A stretch of 64,000 bases of DNA from Winogradskyella sp. MH6 (lineage in GTDB: Bacteria > Bacteroidota > Bacteroidia > Flavobacteriales > Flavobacteriaceae), in NCBI RefSeq assembly GCF_022810765.1, contig NZ_CP094494.1:2976001-3040000 (forward strand). Reading direction: 5' to 3'. Positions 8,782-17,049 of the stretch are shown here, in pieces. Both the position numbers and the translations under genes were made by a program. The notes beneath the pieces were generated by a model that worked only from the letters and a program-made list of their open reading frames with translations, did no database searches and was not told the DNA's origin. Position 1 is the stretch's first letter. Each line of letters starts with the position of its first letter.

Positions 8782-9324
8782 GTAATTCTGAAGTAAAAAT
8801 GAAAGCTTAAATATAGAGAATCTAAACTATACACAAAACTTAAAATAAAAACCTCAAAGCTAAATACTTTCTAACCTTATTTTAAGGCACCTAAAAGAAG
8901 TTAGACATGTTTCTTTTAGGAATTTAACTCATTCCTAACTAACAGAAGCTAGGGTTAAACTGAATATTATCTCGCTTTGAGGCTTAAAAATTACTAAGCT
9001 TAAAACCATTAACTTAAAAAGCTTGTACTCAAAAGTATTTCATGTATGTTATTATGAAAACTAAAATTTAGTGAGGTTTGGTTCTCGGTACGTGAAGTTA
9101 TATACTCAATGAGTAAACACACATTTCATGGAATATTTTTGCGTTTTTATCATTTAGAACAATAATTATGGGCTTATATCGAGTTTTTTAACTCAAGCAG
9201 AGAGGTTTGCTTTATTTTTGAAGAAACAAAATTTGTGCTATTAACCAATTCGAAATTTTTCCCTCAAAACGAATTGAATTTTGTTTAAGTTAAATTAGTT
9301 TTAAGTAAGTTGTTAATTTTTAAG
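8782..9324. other. Gene-free interval containing a structured element
   Basis: About 540 bp carry no convincing reading frame on either strand. The left part (8852-8982) has nested inverted repeats, described separately. The right part is AT-rich. The stretch from 9068 (ggttctcggtacgtgaag) faintly resembles the start of the 'ggttctcgatac' repeat unit of the 51- and 61-kb repeat fields. Confidence 0.5.
8852..8982. ncRNA. Candidate structured RNA or regulatory element
   Basis: A 9-bp outer inverted repeat (CCTCAAAGC at 8852-8860 with GCTTTGAGG at 8974-8982) encloses a CCTTA-ttt-TAAGG hairpin (8875-8887) and a perfect 10-bp hairpin (CCTAAAAGAA at 8890-8899 with TTCTTTTAGG at 8911-8920, 11-nt loop). 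An alternative pairing is AGGAAT (8918-8923) with ATTCCT (8931-8936). The loop of the second hairpin (GTTAG) can pair with CTAAC at 8935. Nested and alternative stems suggest a folded RNA, but no known class was recognised and the strand cannot be decided. Confidence 0.25.
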
Positions 9325-9359
9325 AAAGCCTTTTAGTATATATGCTAAGAGGCTTTTTT
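9325..9359. terminator. Bidirectional-looking terminator at the end of the DCC-family gene
   Basis: The stem AAAGCCT/AGGCTTT is extended by TTAG/CTAA with an 8-nt loop (9325-9356) and is followed by a T-run on the plus strand. T-rich sequence also follows on the minus strand. It lies at the stop codon of the minus-strand gene that starts at 9777. Confidence 0.75.
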
Positions 9360-9777
9360 ACATAAGAAATTTAGCTTTTAATTCTGGTGTTGGTATCATA
9401 CAGGCCTCTTTTTTACCATACCATTTATATCGGTTTTTAGCAACATAATCATACACCCAATTTCTTATAAAAGGAGGTACAATAAAAAAAACAGTCATTA
9501 AACTGGTAGGAAGGTTAAGCTGTTTGGCAACATGTAAAGCAGCAGTAGATTTTGAATAGACTTTTTCCTTAACAGGATTGTAAAGAAGAATAGAGTCTAT
9601 TTTGTTTGTATCTATTTTAAATTGATCAGTTATAGATTTACCAACATTACTTTGAAGTGGTGCGAATAAAAATTTATTCTCTTTATCTCGTTTAATAACG
9701 TACAAAACACTACTGTTGCAAAGATTGCATACACCATCAAAGAGTATGAGTTGTTTGTCTTTTAGAATGTTCTCCAT
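9358..9777 (-). CDS. DCC-family thiol-disulfide oxidoreductase-like protein (DUF393)
   Basis: This protein of 139 residues begins with the family motif: LILFDGVCNLCN (residues 10-21) contains the DxxCxxC signature of DCC1/DUF393 proteins, predicted to have a thioredoxin-like fold with a CxxC redox site. A hydrophobic stretch near residues 92-106 is typical of the family. The physiological partner is unknown. It is monocistronic and ends in a terminator. A pair of inverted palindromic repeats lies just upstream (9784-9852), between this gene and the TPR regulator. Confidence 0.85.
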   Translation of the reverse strand: MENILKDKQLILFDGVCNLCNSSVLYVIKRDKENKFLFAPLQSNVGKSITDQFKIDTNKIDSILLYNPVKEKVYSKSTAALHVAKQLNLPTSLMTVFFIVPPFIRNWVYDYVAKNRYKWYGKKEACMIPTPELKAKFLM

Positions 9778-9783
9778 AGTTTC

Positions 9784-9852
9784 TCATTCCTGCGAAAACA
9801 GGAATCTATTTTAAAACAATTTTAACTTGAGGATTCCTGCTTCGCAGGAATG
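9784..9852. repeat. Inverted pair of 'attcctgcgaa' palindromic repeats
   Basis: The first copy (9786-9806, ATTCCTG-cgaaaa-CAGGAAT) and the second (9832-9850, GATTCCTGC-ttc-GCAGGAATG) are near reverse complements of one another. Each is itself a hairpin, and together they form a BIME-like unit. They are related to the palindrome at the aroC 3' end. Confidence 0.85.
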
Positions 9853-9879
9853 ACAATAATACAAAGATATTATGCCTTA

Positions 9880-11745
9880 CTACAAAGTATTTAAAAATTG
9901 CGTTAAATCATCTTCTTTGCTTAGCTCAAGTTTTTTCTTTAAACGGTATTTTGATTTTAGCACACTATCTGGTAACACGTTTAACATAGATGCGATTTCC
10001 TTAGTTGATAAGTTCATTCGTAGAAACGATGCTAAGCGTATCTCTTTTTCCGTAATATCCTTAGCAATGGCTTTAATTTTATTGTCAAAATTATTGTGTA
10101 CTTCTGAGAAATAAGATTTAAAAACCTCCCAATCTTTATCTTCTGCACTTTCCTTTTTAAGGAGCATGACAAGCCTTCTGAATTCTACTTTAAACAGTTC
10201 TGGTGATTTTTTAATCTTCTCTAAGTTTTCTTTGAGTTCTTGTATAAACGTGTTTTTTTGAACAAGATGAAGCGTTTGAGAGGCTAACTCCTTCTTTTTA
10301 AAAGCAATTTCCTTTTTATACATTTCTTCTTGTTTTTCGCGTTCTATTTTATTCTTTTTTATACGTTGTTTAAACCCAAAATAGAGTAGAGCTGCAATAG
10401 ATAAAAAAGAGAACATACCAATACCGTATAGTGTTTTGGTAAGTTTGTCGTTTTCTGCTTGAACGTTTAAAGTCTTAATTTCCTTTTCTTGTAAGGTTAT
10501 TTCAGCTTCTTTTTTTTCGGTTTCGTAAATAGTTTGCAATTCGGAAAAACGATTATTTATCTCAGTACTAGAGATATTATCTTCTAATTTTTTATAGATT
10601 TTGTAATGTTTCAAGCCATTTTCAAAATTACCTATTGCTTGATAGGCTAGTGACATTAGTTTGTGAATTTTTGGTTTTAGAGCATCAAGATTATTTTTAT
10701 CAGCTTCAATTTTTGATGTATTTAAATGCTCTAAGGCATTAGTATAGTCTTTAAGTAAAATCAATGTCTCGCCTAAATACATATTTACATATGCTAATGA
10801 ATAACTATCATTTTTTTGTAGTAGCGATTCAAAAATAGTTTTAGCTTCATTTACGTTCCCGTTTATCAACATAAATTGTGCTTTTTTTTCTTGCGCATCA
10901 CCAATAAGACTTTCATCTTTTAAGGAACTACTAATTTCTACAAGCTCATCTATAAGCTTTTTGTTTTCATCATTTTTTTCTTTGTTAGGTAATTGTAAGG
11001 CTAAAATTAAATTTAGCGTACTCGCATACTGTCTTTTCTGACTTTCGTTTTCAAAGAATTTTAGTGTTTTTTTATGATAGTCTATGGCGTTTACAGTATC
11101 CTTCATTTCCCCATACACACTAGCAATAACCAATCTATTTTGATTTAGATCCATAGATAATTTTTTGTCAGTGTATATTTTTTCGGCTTTTAGTGCATTT
11201 TCCAAGGCTAAATTATAATAGCCTTTCATTAAATAAACAATAGATTTGGAATTGTATATATCTGCAATGCCGACCATATCACTTGCTTTTGAATAATTTT
11301 TTTCTGCCAAATCATAATAGTAGTATGCACTGTCTAAATTTCCAATCATGTTATGATCCTGTCCTAGATTACGTTCTATTCCTGCTATTTTTTTGTAGTC
11401 ATTGAGTTGTTTGTAAATTTTCAAAGCTTTGTTAAAGTAAACATTAGAGCTGTCAAATTTGTTCATGTAAGAATAAGTTACAGCTTTCCTTTCCAGACCA
11501 AATCCTATAATAGTGTCAATTTTAAGAACCTCACCAAGGTTTATCATATCCTCTGAAAATGATAGAGACTCTTCAATTCTGTTATTGATATTTTCATTCC
11601 ATAAGTGATTAAGAATATGAAATCGCTGCATATTCATTTTAGATTTTGAAAGTTCCTTTTTAAGGCTATCAATTTTTGCTTGTCTTTGTGCAAATAGCGA
11701 TGACGAAAAGCAGAGAACAATAAGTACTATAATGCGAAAAATCAT
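9880..11745 (-). CDS. Membrane-bound TPR regulator with C-terminal LuxR-like HTH
   Basis: The order of parts in this 621-residue protein is as follows. A signal peptide (residues 1-20, ending SSSLFAQ) comes first, then a long tetratricopeptide-repeat region (about 40-400) rich in paired helices such as AYYYYDLAEKNYSKA. A coiled stretch is followed by one transmembrane helix near 440-460 (MFSFLSIAALLYFGF) and a second coiled coil. The C-terminal helix-turn-helix of about 50 residues includes TEKEIRLASFLRMNLSTKEI. This topology puts the TPR sensor in the periplasm and the DNA-binding domain in the cytoplasm; the class is common in Flavobacteriia. It is divergent from the cytolysin-family lipoprotein gene across 382 bp of repeat-bearing DNA, so that gene is a plausible target. 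Ligand and regulon are unknown. Confidence 0.85.
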   Translation of the reverse strand: MIFRIIVLIVLCFSSSLFAQRQAKIDSLKKELSKSKMNMQRFHILNHLWNENINNRIEESLSFSEDMINLGEVLKIDTIIGFGLERKAVTYSYMNKFDSSNVYFNKALKIYKQLNDYKKIAGIERNLGQDHNMIGNLDSAYYYYDLAEKNYSKASDMVGIADIYNSKSIVYLMKGYYNLALENALKAEKIYTDKKLSMDLNQNRLVIASVYGEMKDTVNAIDYHKKTLKFFENESQKRQYASTLNLILALQLPNKEKNDENKKLIDELVEISSSLKDESLIGDAQEKKAQFMLINGNVNEAKTIFESLLQKNDSYSLAYVNMYLGETLILLKDYTNALEHLNTSKIEADKNNLDALKPKIHKLMSLAYQAIGNFENGLKHYKIYKKLEDNISSTEINNRFSELQTIYETEKKEAEITLQEKEIKTLNVQAENDKLTKTLYGIGMFSFLSIAALLYFGFKQRIKKNKIEREKQEEMYKKEIAFKKKELASQTLHLVQKNTFIQELKENLEKIKKSPELFKVEFRRLVMLLKKESAEDKDWEVFKSYFSEVHNNFDNKIKAIAKDITEKEIRLASFLRMNLSTKEIASMLNVLPDSVLKSKYRLKKKLELSKEDDLTQFLNTL

Positions 11746-12127
11746 AACAAAATAATTTTGTAATTAGTTGTAACGAAGTTAGTTAAATTTAAAATGGCAT
11801 GGACAGTTGTAAGTTTAGCTTAAGAAATAATATATAACTAATGTCTATAACTTGTCCATAGATTAGCTTTCGATAGACGTGTTTAATTAGTTGAAATACA
11901 GTTATTTAAAATATTTTTTGGTTTTCAATTTTTATGAAGAATATATAAAATTTATAAACTCTTGTCCATACTTTGTCCATGCCAAAAATTAGATTTCAGC
12001 AATTTTCATAGATAGATTTGAATTGTCGAAAAGCGACAAAACAATTTTGTGGTGTCTTAATTTGGATAAGGCTGCAGACTTGCCAATTTAAGATCACTAC
12101 AAATACTAACCACAAAATTCTATTATT
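11746..12127. promoter_or_regulatory. Divergent promoter region with repeated TTGTCCAT boxes
   Basis: This 382-bp spacer separates the TPR-HTH regulator and the cytolysin-family gene. TGGCATGGACA (11795-11805) is repeated as its exact reverse complement TGTCCATGCCA (11974-11984), and CTTGTCCATA occurs twice more (11851-11860, 11961-11970). That makes four copies of a TTGTCCAT-like core. The cytolysin leader adds a TTGTCG-aaaag-CGACAA hairpin (12023-12039). A larger nested stem sits at 12044-12118 (ATTTTGTGG with CCACAAAAT outside, CTTAATTTGG with CCAATTTAAG inside, one mismatch). Operator function is inferred; no promoter hexamers are claimed. Confidence 0.5.
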
Positions 12128-13711
12128 ATGAAAGCAAATTATGTATTAACTGTATTACTTATTCTAGCTCTATTCAGTTGTAATAAGGATGAAAATTTTA
12201 GTGACCCAATAAATCCAGATGCCGAGAGTATTAACGAGTATATTTTTGGATTAAACTATGACCCAGAAGCCATGCTTAATGTACAAGATACAGGCGGAAG
12301 TGCATCACAAAGAACATTAAACAGCCAAAATACAGACAATACTGTATATGAAGGTAATATTGTAAATTGTGTAACAAAAGATTATACTCTAGAATCTAAC
12401 TTTGATGACGTGGCTATTCTTAGACCAGTTGCAGGAGTTATTTATCCAGGTGCTCTGGTAGTAGGCAATCAAGATATGTTAGACGGTGCACCAAATCCGA
12501 TTTCAATTGATAGAGCACCTATGACATTAACCGTAGACTTACCAGGTATAGGATCTAATGGTGTTATAGAAATTGATGACCCAAATAATGCCACGGTACA
12601 AGTGGGTATTGACGACGCTTTAAACTGGTGGAACAATAATGCCTACCAAGATGGTTATGTTAATGCATCTAATTCTTCTTACCAAGCAGCAACATCGTAT
12701 TCTTCTACACAATTGAGTTTAGATATAGGATTAAATTCAGCTTGGGCAACAGGTTCTATAGCATCTCAAATGGAACTTGAAAGCAATTCAGAACGACGAG
12801 TAGCTTCAATGGTTTTTAAACAAGTGTTTTATACAGTTACCATGAATACACCACAGAGCATTAATCCTGCGGGTGTTTTTGGACCAAACGTTAGTTTAGA
12901 AAATGTGCAAACGATAATAAATGAAGAAAATCCAGCGGCTTATGTAAGCTCTGTAAACTATGGACGTATTATAATGTTGCGAATGGAGACGACCAATATG
13001 AATACTGATATAAGCTTAGAATCGGTTTTGCAATATACCACAGGTGTTAATGAAGGAGAAATAGATATTAATTCAACTTATGAAGAGGTTCTTGAAGAAT
13101 CGTCAATTAATATTATAACGATAGGTGGTAATGCAGAAGTAAGTTCTAGTGCAGTAGATGCTGCAAATATGTCTGAAGGTCCAGGGGCTTTAAATTATAT
13201 TATTACAGGTGAAAATGCAGTTTACAGTGCTACAAATCCAGGTGTTCCTATTGCATATACCATAAGATACTTAAATGACAATTCTATTGCAAAAATGGGT
13301 TATACAACAGATTACACAGTTGAAGAATGTGGTAGTAATCCATACGAACACGAACAAATAAAAGTTTATAATGATTTTGAAGTGCGTAATTTGCGATTTA
13401 GATATTATTATAGCTATAACGAGGCTGATGAAGAAATGTATTTTGATTCTGGATGGACAACTATTACAGATGAAAGTCAACAAACCTTTAATATACCAGA
13501 TGGTGCATGGAATGTAGAGTACGATCTAGAGTACTTTGGCACTTTAGGCATTGGCGGATGGGAACCATTTACAGCTGGTGCGCCTGGTTATGTGAGCTCA
13601 AATATTTGTCTTAGAGGTTATAATCCTACAGGTTGGGGAAATGGAGATATAGCACTCTGTACAAGTTGCTCAACAAACCCAGCTAGTGCATGCGATAATT
13701 ACCCTAATTAA
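12128..13711 (+). CDS. Cholesterol-dependent-cytolysin-family (thiol-activated cytolysin-like) lipoprotein
   Basis: A lipoprotein signal (LILALFSC, Cys18) is followed by an unstructured Asn/Asp-rich linker and then a full thiol-activated-cytolysin fold. Blocks conserved in the pneumolysin/perfringolysin family appear in order: VIYPGAL (104-110), FKQVFYTV (230-237), AYVSSVNYGR (271-280), the membrane-insertion diglycine at GG333-334, and NPGVPIAYTIRY (370-381). A C-terminal domain-4-like region follows from about 405. The tryptophan-rich undecapeptide of classical toxins is replaced by EYFGTLGIGGWEPF (468-481), so cholesterol binding in the usual way is doubtful. The tail is cysteine-rich (CTSC...AC). 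A pore-forming CDC-like protein anchored as a lipoprotein is the best reading. No adjacent short partner gene is seen. A strong bidirectional terminator follows. Confidence 0.85.
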   Translation: MKANYVLTVLLILALFSCNKDENFSDPINPDAESINEYIFGLNYDPEAMLNVQDTGGSASQRTLNSQNTDNTVYEGNIVNCVTKDYTLESNFDDVAILRPVAGVIYPGALVVGNQDMLDGAPNPISIDRAPMTLTVDLPGIGSNGVIEIDDPNNATVQVGIDDALNWWNNNAYQDGYVNASNSSYQAATSYSSTQLSLDIGLNSAWATGSIASQMELESNSERRVASMVFKQVFYTVTMNTPQSINPAGVFGPNVSLENVQTIINEENPAAYVSSVNYGRIIMLRMETTNMNTDISLESVLQYTTGVNEGEIDINSTYEEVLEESSINIITIGGNAEVSSSAVDAANMSEGPGALNYIITGENAVYSATNPGVPIAYTIRYLNDNSIAKMGYTTDYTVEECGSNPYEHEQIKVYNDFEVRNLRFRYYYSYNEADEEMYFDSGWTTITDESQQTFNIPDGAWNVEYDLEYFGTLGIGGWEPFTAGAPGYVSSNICLRGYNPTGWGNGDIALCTSCSTNPASACDNYPN

Positions 13712-13722
13712 AAATTAATTTT

Positions 13723-13764
13723 AAAACCAAGGTTTTTTTGAAGTTAAAGCCTTGGTTTTTATTT
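13723..13764. terminator. Bidirectional terminator between the cytolysin gene and mutS2
   Basis: A 10-bp stem, AAAACCAAGG (13723-13732) with CCTTGGTTTT (13750-13759), is followed by a T-run. It lies between the convergent ends of the two genes and slightly overlaps the mutS2 stop codon. Confidence 0.8.
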
Positions 13765-15924
13765 TTTAGCTTCAACCAATTCTAACAAGTCTACACTTAC
13801 ATTAGTTGTAAATAAGCCATAGTTTACTGTAGCTTTTCCTTTTTCGATAGCGTCAATGCTTCCAACAGCTTTTCCATCGTGCATACGTACGCGATCACCA
13901 ACTTTTAATATTGGTTTGGGTTTTTCTACAATAACTTCTTTCTTTTTAGCTGCTTTTTTCTTTTTACGGATAACGTCAACCTTTTTTTCCGCTTCTTGTT
14001 TTATCTGCTTTTCTTTGGCTTTTTCGGCACGCTTTTGTTTTGCAGATATTTTTTTGCGCTTTGCATTTTCAATTTGAACCAACCTGAATAACTCAGACAT
14101 TAATTCACGTTTTCGCTTATTATCAAAAAACTTTTCCGCAAGGTCATTAACTTTTTGACCTAAGTAAATGAGACGTTGATTGCTATCGTACAACTCTTGA
14201 AAGCTCTCTAATTTCTTTTGAATCTTTTCGTTAGTTTCTTCTAACTTTTCAGCCTCAGAGAGTTTCTTTTTTTCGTTTTCTTTTAATGAACGCTCAGTGC
14301 GCTCTAACTTACTTCGTTCTTTCTGTAGCTTAGCAATGGTAGCATCAAATCTTACTTTGCCACGCTCAATCTTCTTTTTAGATTTATTGATTAAACTATA
14401 CGGAATGCCGTTTTTCTGTGCAACTTCAAACGTAAAAGAACTTCCAGCTTGTCCTGTAACCAATTTGTACATAGGTTCCAGACTCTTTTCGTTAAAAAGC
14501 ATGTTAGCGTTTTGCATGTTTGGTAACTCGTTGGCTAATAACTTTAGGTTAGAGTAATGTGTGGTTATAATTCCGAAGGCTTCACGCTCATAAAAGACCT
14601 CTAAAAAAGTTTCTGCTAAAGCACCACCAAGTTCAGGGTCGCTACCTGTACCAAATTCATCTATTAAAAAAAGTGTTTTGTTATTGACTTTCTTTAAAAA
14701 ATAATTCATCTGTTTTAAGCGATAACTATAAGTACTTAGATGATTTTCTATAGATTGGTTATCTCCTATATCGCTAACTACACGATCAAAAAGACATGCC
14801 ACACTGCGTTCGTGCACAGGAATAAGCATACCACTTTGTAGCATAGCTTGTAATAATCCAACAGTTTTTAGTGTAATACTTTTTCCGCCAGCATTAGGAC
14901 CAGAAATAACAATAATTCTATTTTCGGTACTTAATTCAATGGTTTGTGGAAATGTCTTTTCACCTTTTTCTTTATTGGTTAAATAGAGTAGTGGGTGATA
15001 GGCGTCCTTTAAAAATAATTTGCGTTCATTGGTTAATTCTGGCAATATAGCATCCATGCTTCTGGCATATTTTGCCTTAGCAGAGATAACGTCTATCTTG
15101 GTTAAAAAGGTTTGGCAATCATTAAGAAGCGGTAGAAAAAGTCTAATATAATCCGTTAACTCTTTTAAAATTTTGATGATTTCCTCTTTCTCTTCATATT
15201 CAAGATTATTAAGCTCTCTGGTATGCTGTAAGGTGGTTTCTGGTTCTATGTATACAATACTACCCGTTTTACTACCTCCCATTATAGCACCTTTTACTTT
15301 TCTTCGGTACATAGCTTTAACAGCAAGAACACGTCTGTTATCTACAACAGACTCTCTTATATCGTCAAGGTAATCTAAGCCATGATATCTCGTTAAGGCT
15401 GAGGAAAAACTACTGTTTATTTTCCCTTTTAATTTACCAATTTCTTGTCGTAATTCTGAAAGCTTAGGTGATGCATCGTCCTTAATATCTCCAAAACGAT
15501 CTACTACTGCATCTACTTGTTCTATGATGGTAGTTGTAACTTCAATATGACTACTATACTGTTGAAGTTTTGGGTAGTATTCTTTAAATTTTTCTAAAAA
15601 CTTAACAATAGCATTAGAAGTTAGAGACATGCTTACTAGCTTTTGCAGACTCGAAATCTCTAAATAGGTGTTTTCTATATTTAGAAGTTTAATCTCTTTT
15701 GAAATCGACTCGAAACCATGATTTGGAATGCGGTTATCATTATCAAAGGAAGATAGGTACTCATTTACATAATCTAACTCACGAACCAATTGTGTCTCGA
15801 CCTCAATAGGTCGAACACTCAATACAGCTTCTTTACCTAAAGCAGTAATTGTTTGTTCTGAAATTTGTTCTAAAACCGTAAAAAACTCGAGGTCTTTTAA
15901 GGTTTTTTCATGAATACGTATCAT
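13759..15924 (-). CDS. MutS2-type ATPase lacking the Smr nuclease domain
   Basis: This 721-residue MutS-family protein has a core helical domain, a Walker A GPNAGGKS at 342-349, a Walker B with LFLIDEFGTGSDPELGGA near 421, and a following helix-turn-helix dimer segment (ITTHYSNLKLL). A very long Lys/Glu-rich coiled coil follows (about 510-670). The C-terminus is a small KOW-like beta domain (VGDRVRMHDGKAVGSI), and the usual Smr endonuclease domain is absent. It has no MutS-I mismatch-recognition domain, so it belongs to MutS2, not MutS. MutS2 proteins act on recombination intermediates or stalled ribosomes; without Smr, any cleavage activity would have to come from elsewhere. Confidence 0.85.
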   Translation of the reverse strand: MIRIHEKTLKDLEFFTVLEQISEQTITALGKEAVLSVRPIEVETQLVRELDYVNEYLSSFDNDNRIPNHGFESISKEIKLLNIENTYLEISSLQKLVSMSLTSNAIVKFLEKFKEYYPKLQQYSSHIEVTTTIIEQVDAVVDRFGDIKDDASPKLSELRQEIGKLKGKINSSFSSALTRYHGLDYLDDIRESVVDNRRVLAVKAMYRRKVKGAIMGGSKTGSIVYIEPETTLQHTRELNNLEYEEKEEIIKILKELTDYIRLFLPLLNDCQTFLTKIDVISAKAKYARSMDAILPELTNERKLFLKDAYHPLLYLTNKEKGEKTFPQTIELSTENRIIVISGPNAGGKSITLKTVGLLQAMLQSGMLIPVHERSVACLFDRVVSDIGDNQSIENHLSTYSYRLKQMNYFLKKVNNKTLFLIDEFGTGSDPELGGALAETFLEVFYEREAFGIITTHYSNLKLLANELPNMQNANMLFNEKSLEPMYKLVTGQAGSSFTFEVAQKNGIPYSLINKSKKKIERGKVRFDATIAKLQKERSKLERTERSLKENEKKKLSEAEKLEETNEKIQKKLESFQELYDSNQRLIYLGQKVNDLAEKFFDNKRKRELMSELFRLVQIENAKRKKISAKQKRAEKAKEKQIKQEAEKKVDVIRKKKKAAKKKEVIVEKPKPILKVGDRVRMHDGKAVGSIDAIEKGKATVNYGLFTTNVSVDLLELVEAKK

Positions 15925-16024
15925 GAGTTTTAAATTTTTAAGCGTTGCAAATTTAGGGTAAATGTTGTGATATACCCAACACTATAATTAAGTGCTAATT
16001 CTTATTTTTGGGAAAATAATATTT

Positions 16025-16699
16025 ATGAATATTGATATACATCCAAGTTGGAAACCATATTTACAAACTGAGTTTGACAAACCATATTTTAAGAGTTTAA
16101 CCGATTTTGTAAAAACTGAATATAAAAACCATAAATGCTTTCCTAAAGGTTCAGATATATTTAATGCATTTAACCATTGTTCATTCGAAGATACTAAAGT
16201 AGTTATTATAGGTCAAGACCCTTATCATGGTGATGGACAAGCAAATGGCTTGTGTTTTTCTGTTAACGATGGTATACCGCATCCTCCTTCATTGATTAAT
16301 ATTTTTAAAGAAATTGAAACAGATCTTGGTATTTCATATCCCAAAAGTGGCAATCTTATGCCTTGGGCAGATCAAGGTGTACTGTTGCTAAATGCTACGC
16401 TTACGGTCAGAGCTCATCAAGCAGGAAGCCATCAAAACAAAGGCTGGGAGCAATTTACAGATGCTGTTATACAAGTGATAAGTGAGAAAAAACAAAATGT
16501 GGTATTCTTACTTTGGGGAGGTTTTGCAAAAAAGAAAAAGAAATTAATTAATGCAGCTTCACATTCAATTTTAGAAACAGGACATCCATCTCCTTTAAGC
16601 GCTAATAGAGGGTATTGGTTTGGCAATAAACACTTCAGTAAGACTAACTCCCTGTTGGAGCAAGTTGACCTGACTGTAATTGATTGGAAACTAGAGTAG
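16025..16699 (+). CDS. ung: Uracil-DNA glycosylase
   Basis: Ung removes uracil from DNA in base excision repair. The active-site motif GQDPYHGDGQANGLCFSV holds the catalytic Asp and water-activating residues, and the DNA-intercalation loop GHPSPLS lies near the C-terminus. An ATG exists 33 bp upstream in the same frame, but it would add an untypical hydrophobic tail. The start at 16025 (MNIDIHPSWKPYL) gives the normal length of 224 residues. The gene diverges from mutS2, and its 3' end overlaps a small convergent gene by 56 bp. Confidence 0.95.
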   Translation: MNIDIHPSWKPYLQTEFDKPYFKSLTDFVKTEYKNHKCFPKGSDIFNAFNHCSFEDTKVVIIGQDPYHGDGQANGLCFSVNDGIPHPPSLINIFKEIETDLGISYPKSGNLMPWADQGVLLLNATLTVRAHQAGSHQNKGWEQFTDAVIQVISEKKQNVVFLLWGGFAKKKKKLINAASHSILETGHPSPLSANRGYWFGNKHFSKTNSLLEQVDLTVIDWKLE

Positions 16700-16835
16700 A
16701 TGTAGGTTTTTTAGCACGAATAACACGTGGCTTTTTGTTTTCAACTTTCTTAGAAGTTTTGTTACAACTAAATATTAATAATAAAAAGTTAACAGCGACT
16801 AAAAAGGATAGAATCAGAGTAATTGTTATAATCAT
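16644..16835 (-). CDS. Small membrane-anchored or lipoprotein peptide
   Basis: This 63-residue frame has a strong N-terminal hydrophobic helix (LILSFLVAVNFLLLIFSC) ending in a lipobox-like cysteine at residue 24. A very basic stretch (KKVENKKPRVIRAKKP) and the tail LAPTGS follow. The hydrophobic-then-basic layout is that of a real small envelope protein, not of a random frame. It overlaps the end of ung by 56 bp on the other strand. No function is known. Confidence 0.5.
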   Translation of the reverse strand: MIITITLILSFLVAVNFLLLIFSCNKTSKKVENKKPRVIRAKKPTSTLVSNQLQSGQLAPTGS

Positions 16836-17049
16836 ATTAATCTTTTTCTTGTGTTAATAGCTTTGATTTGGTTAAACAAATGTAACTAAAAATTTGAAAT
16901 ACTGAAAGTTATGAACAAAAAGTGTAAGATTTAACTTTAAAATCTTTAACAAAAATTAACATCTTTTGTCGATGTATACTAGTGTTTCAACGATTTTTAG
17001 TACCAAATCATTTTTGGTCTAATTCCATTGATTTGTATGTATTTAAGTA

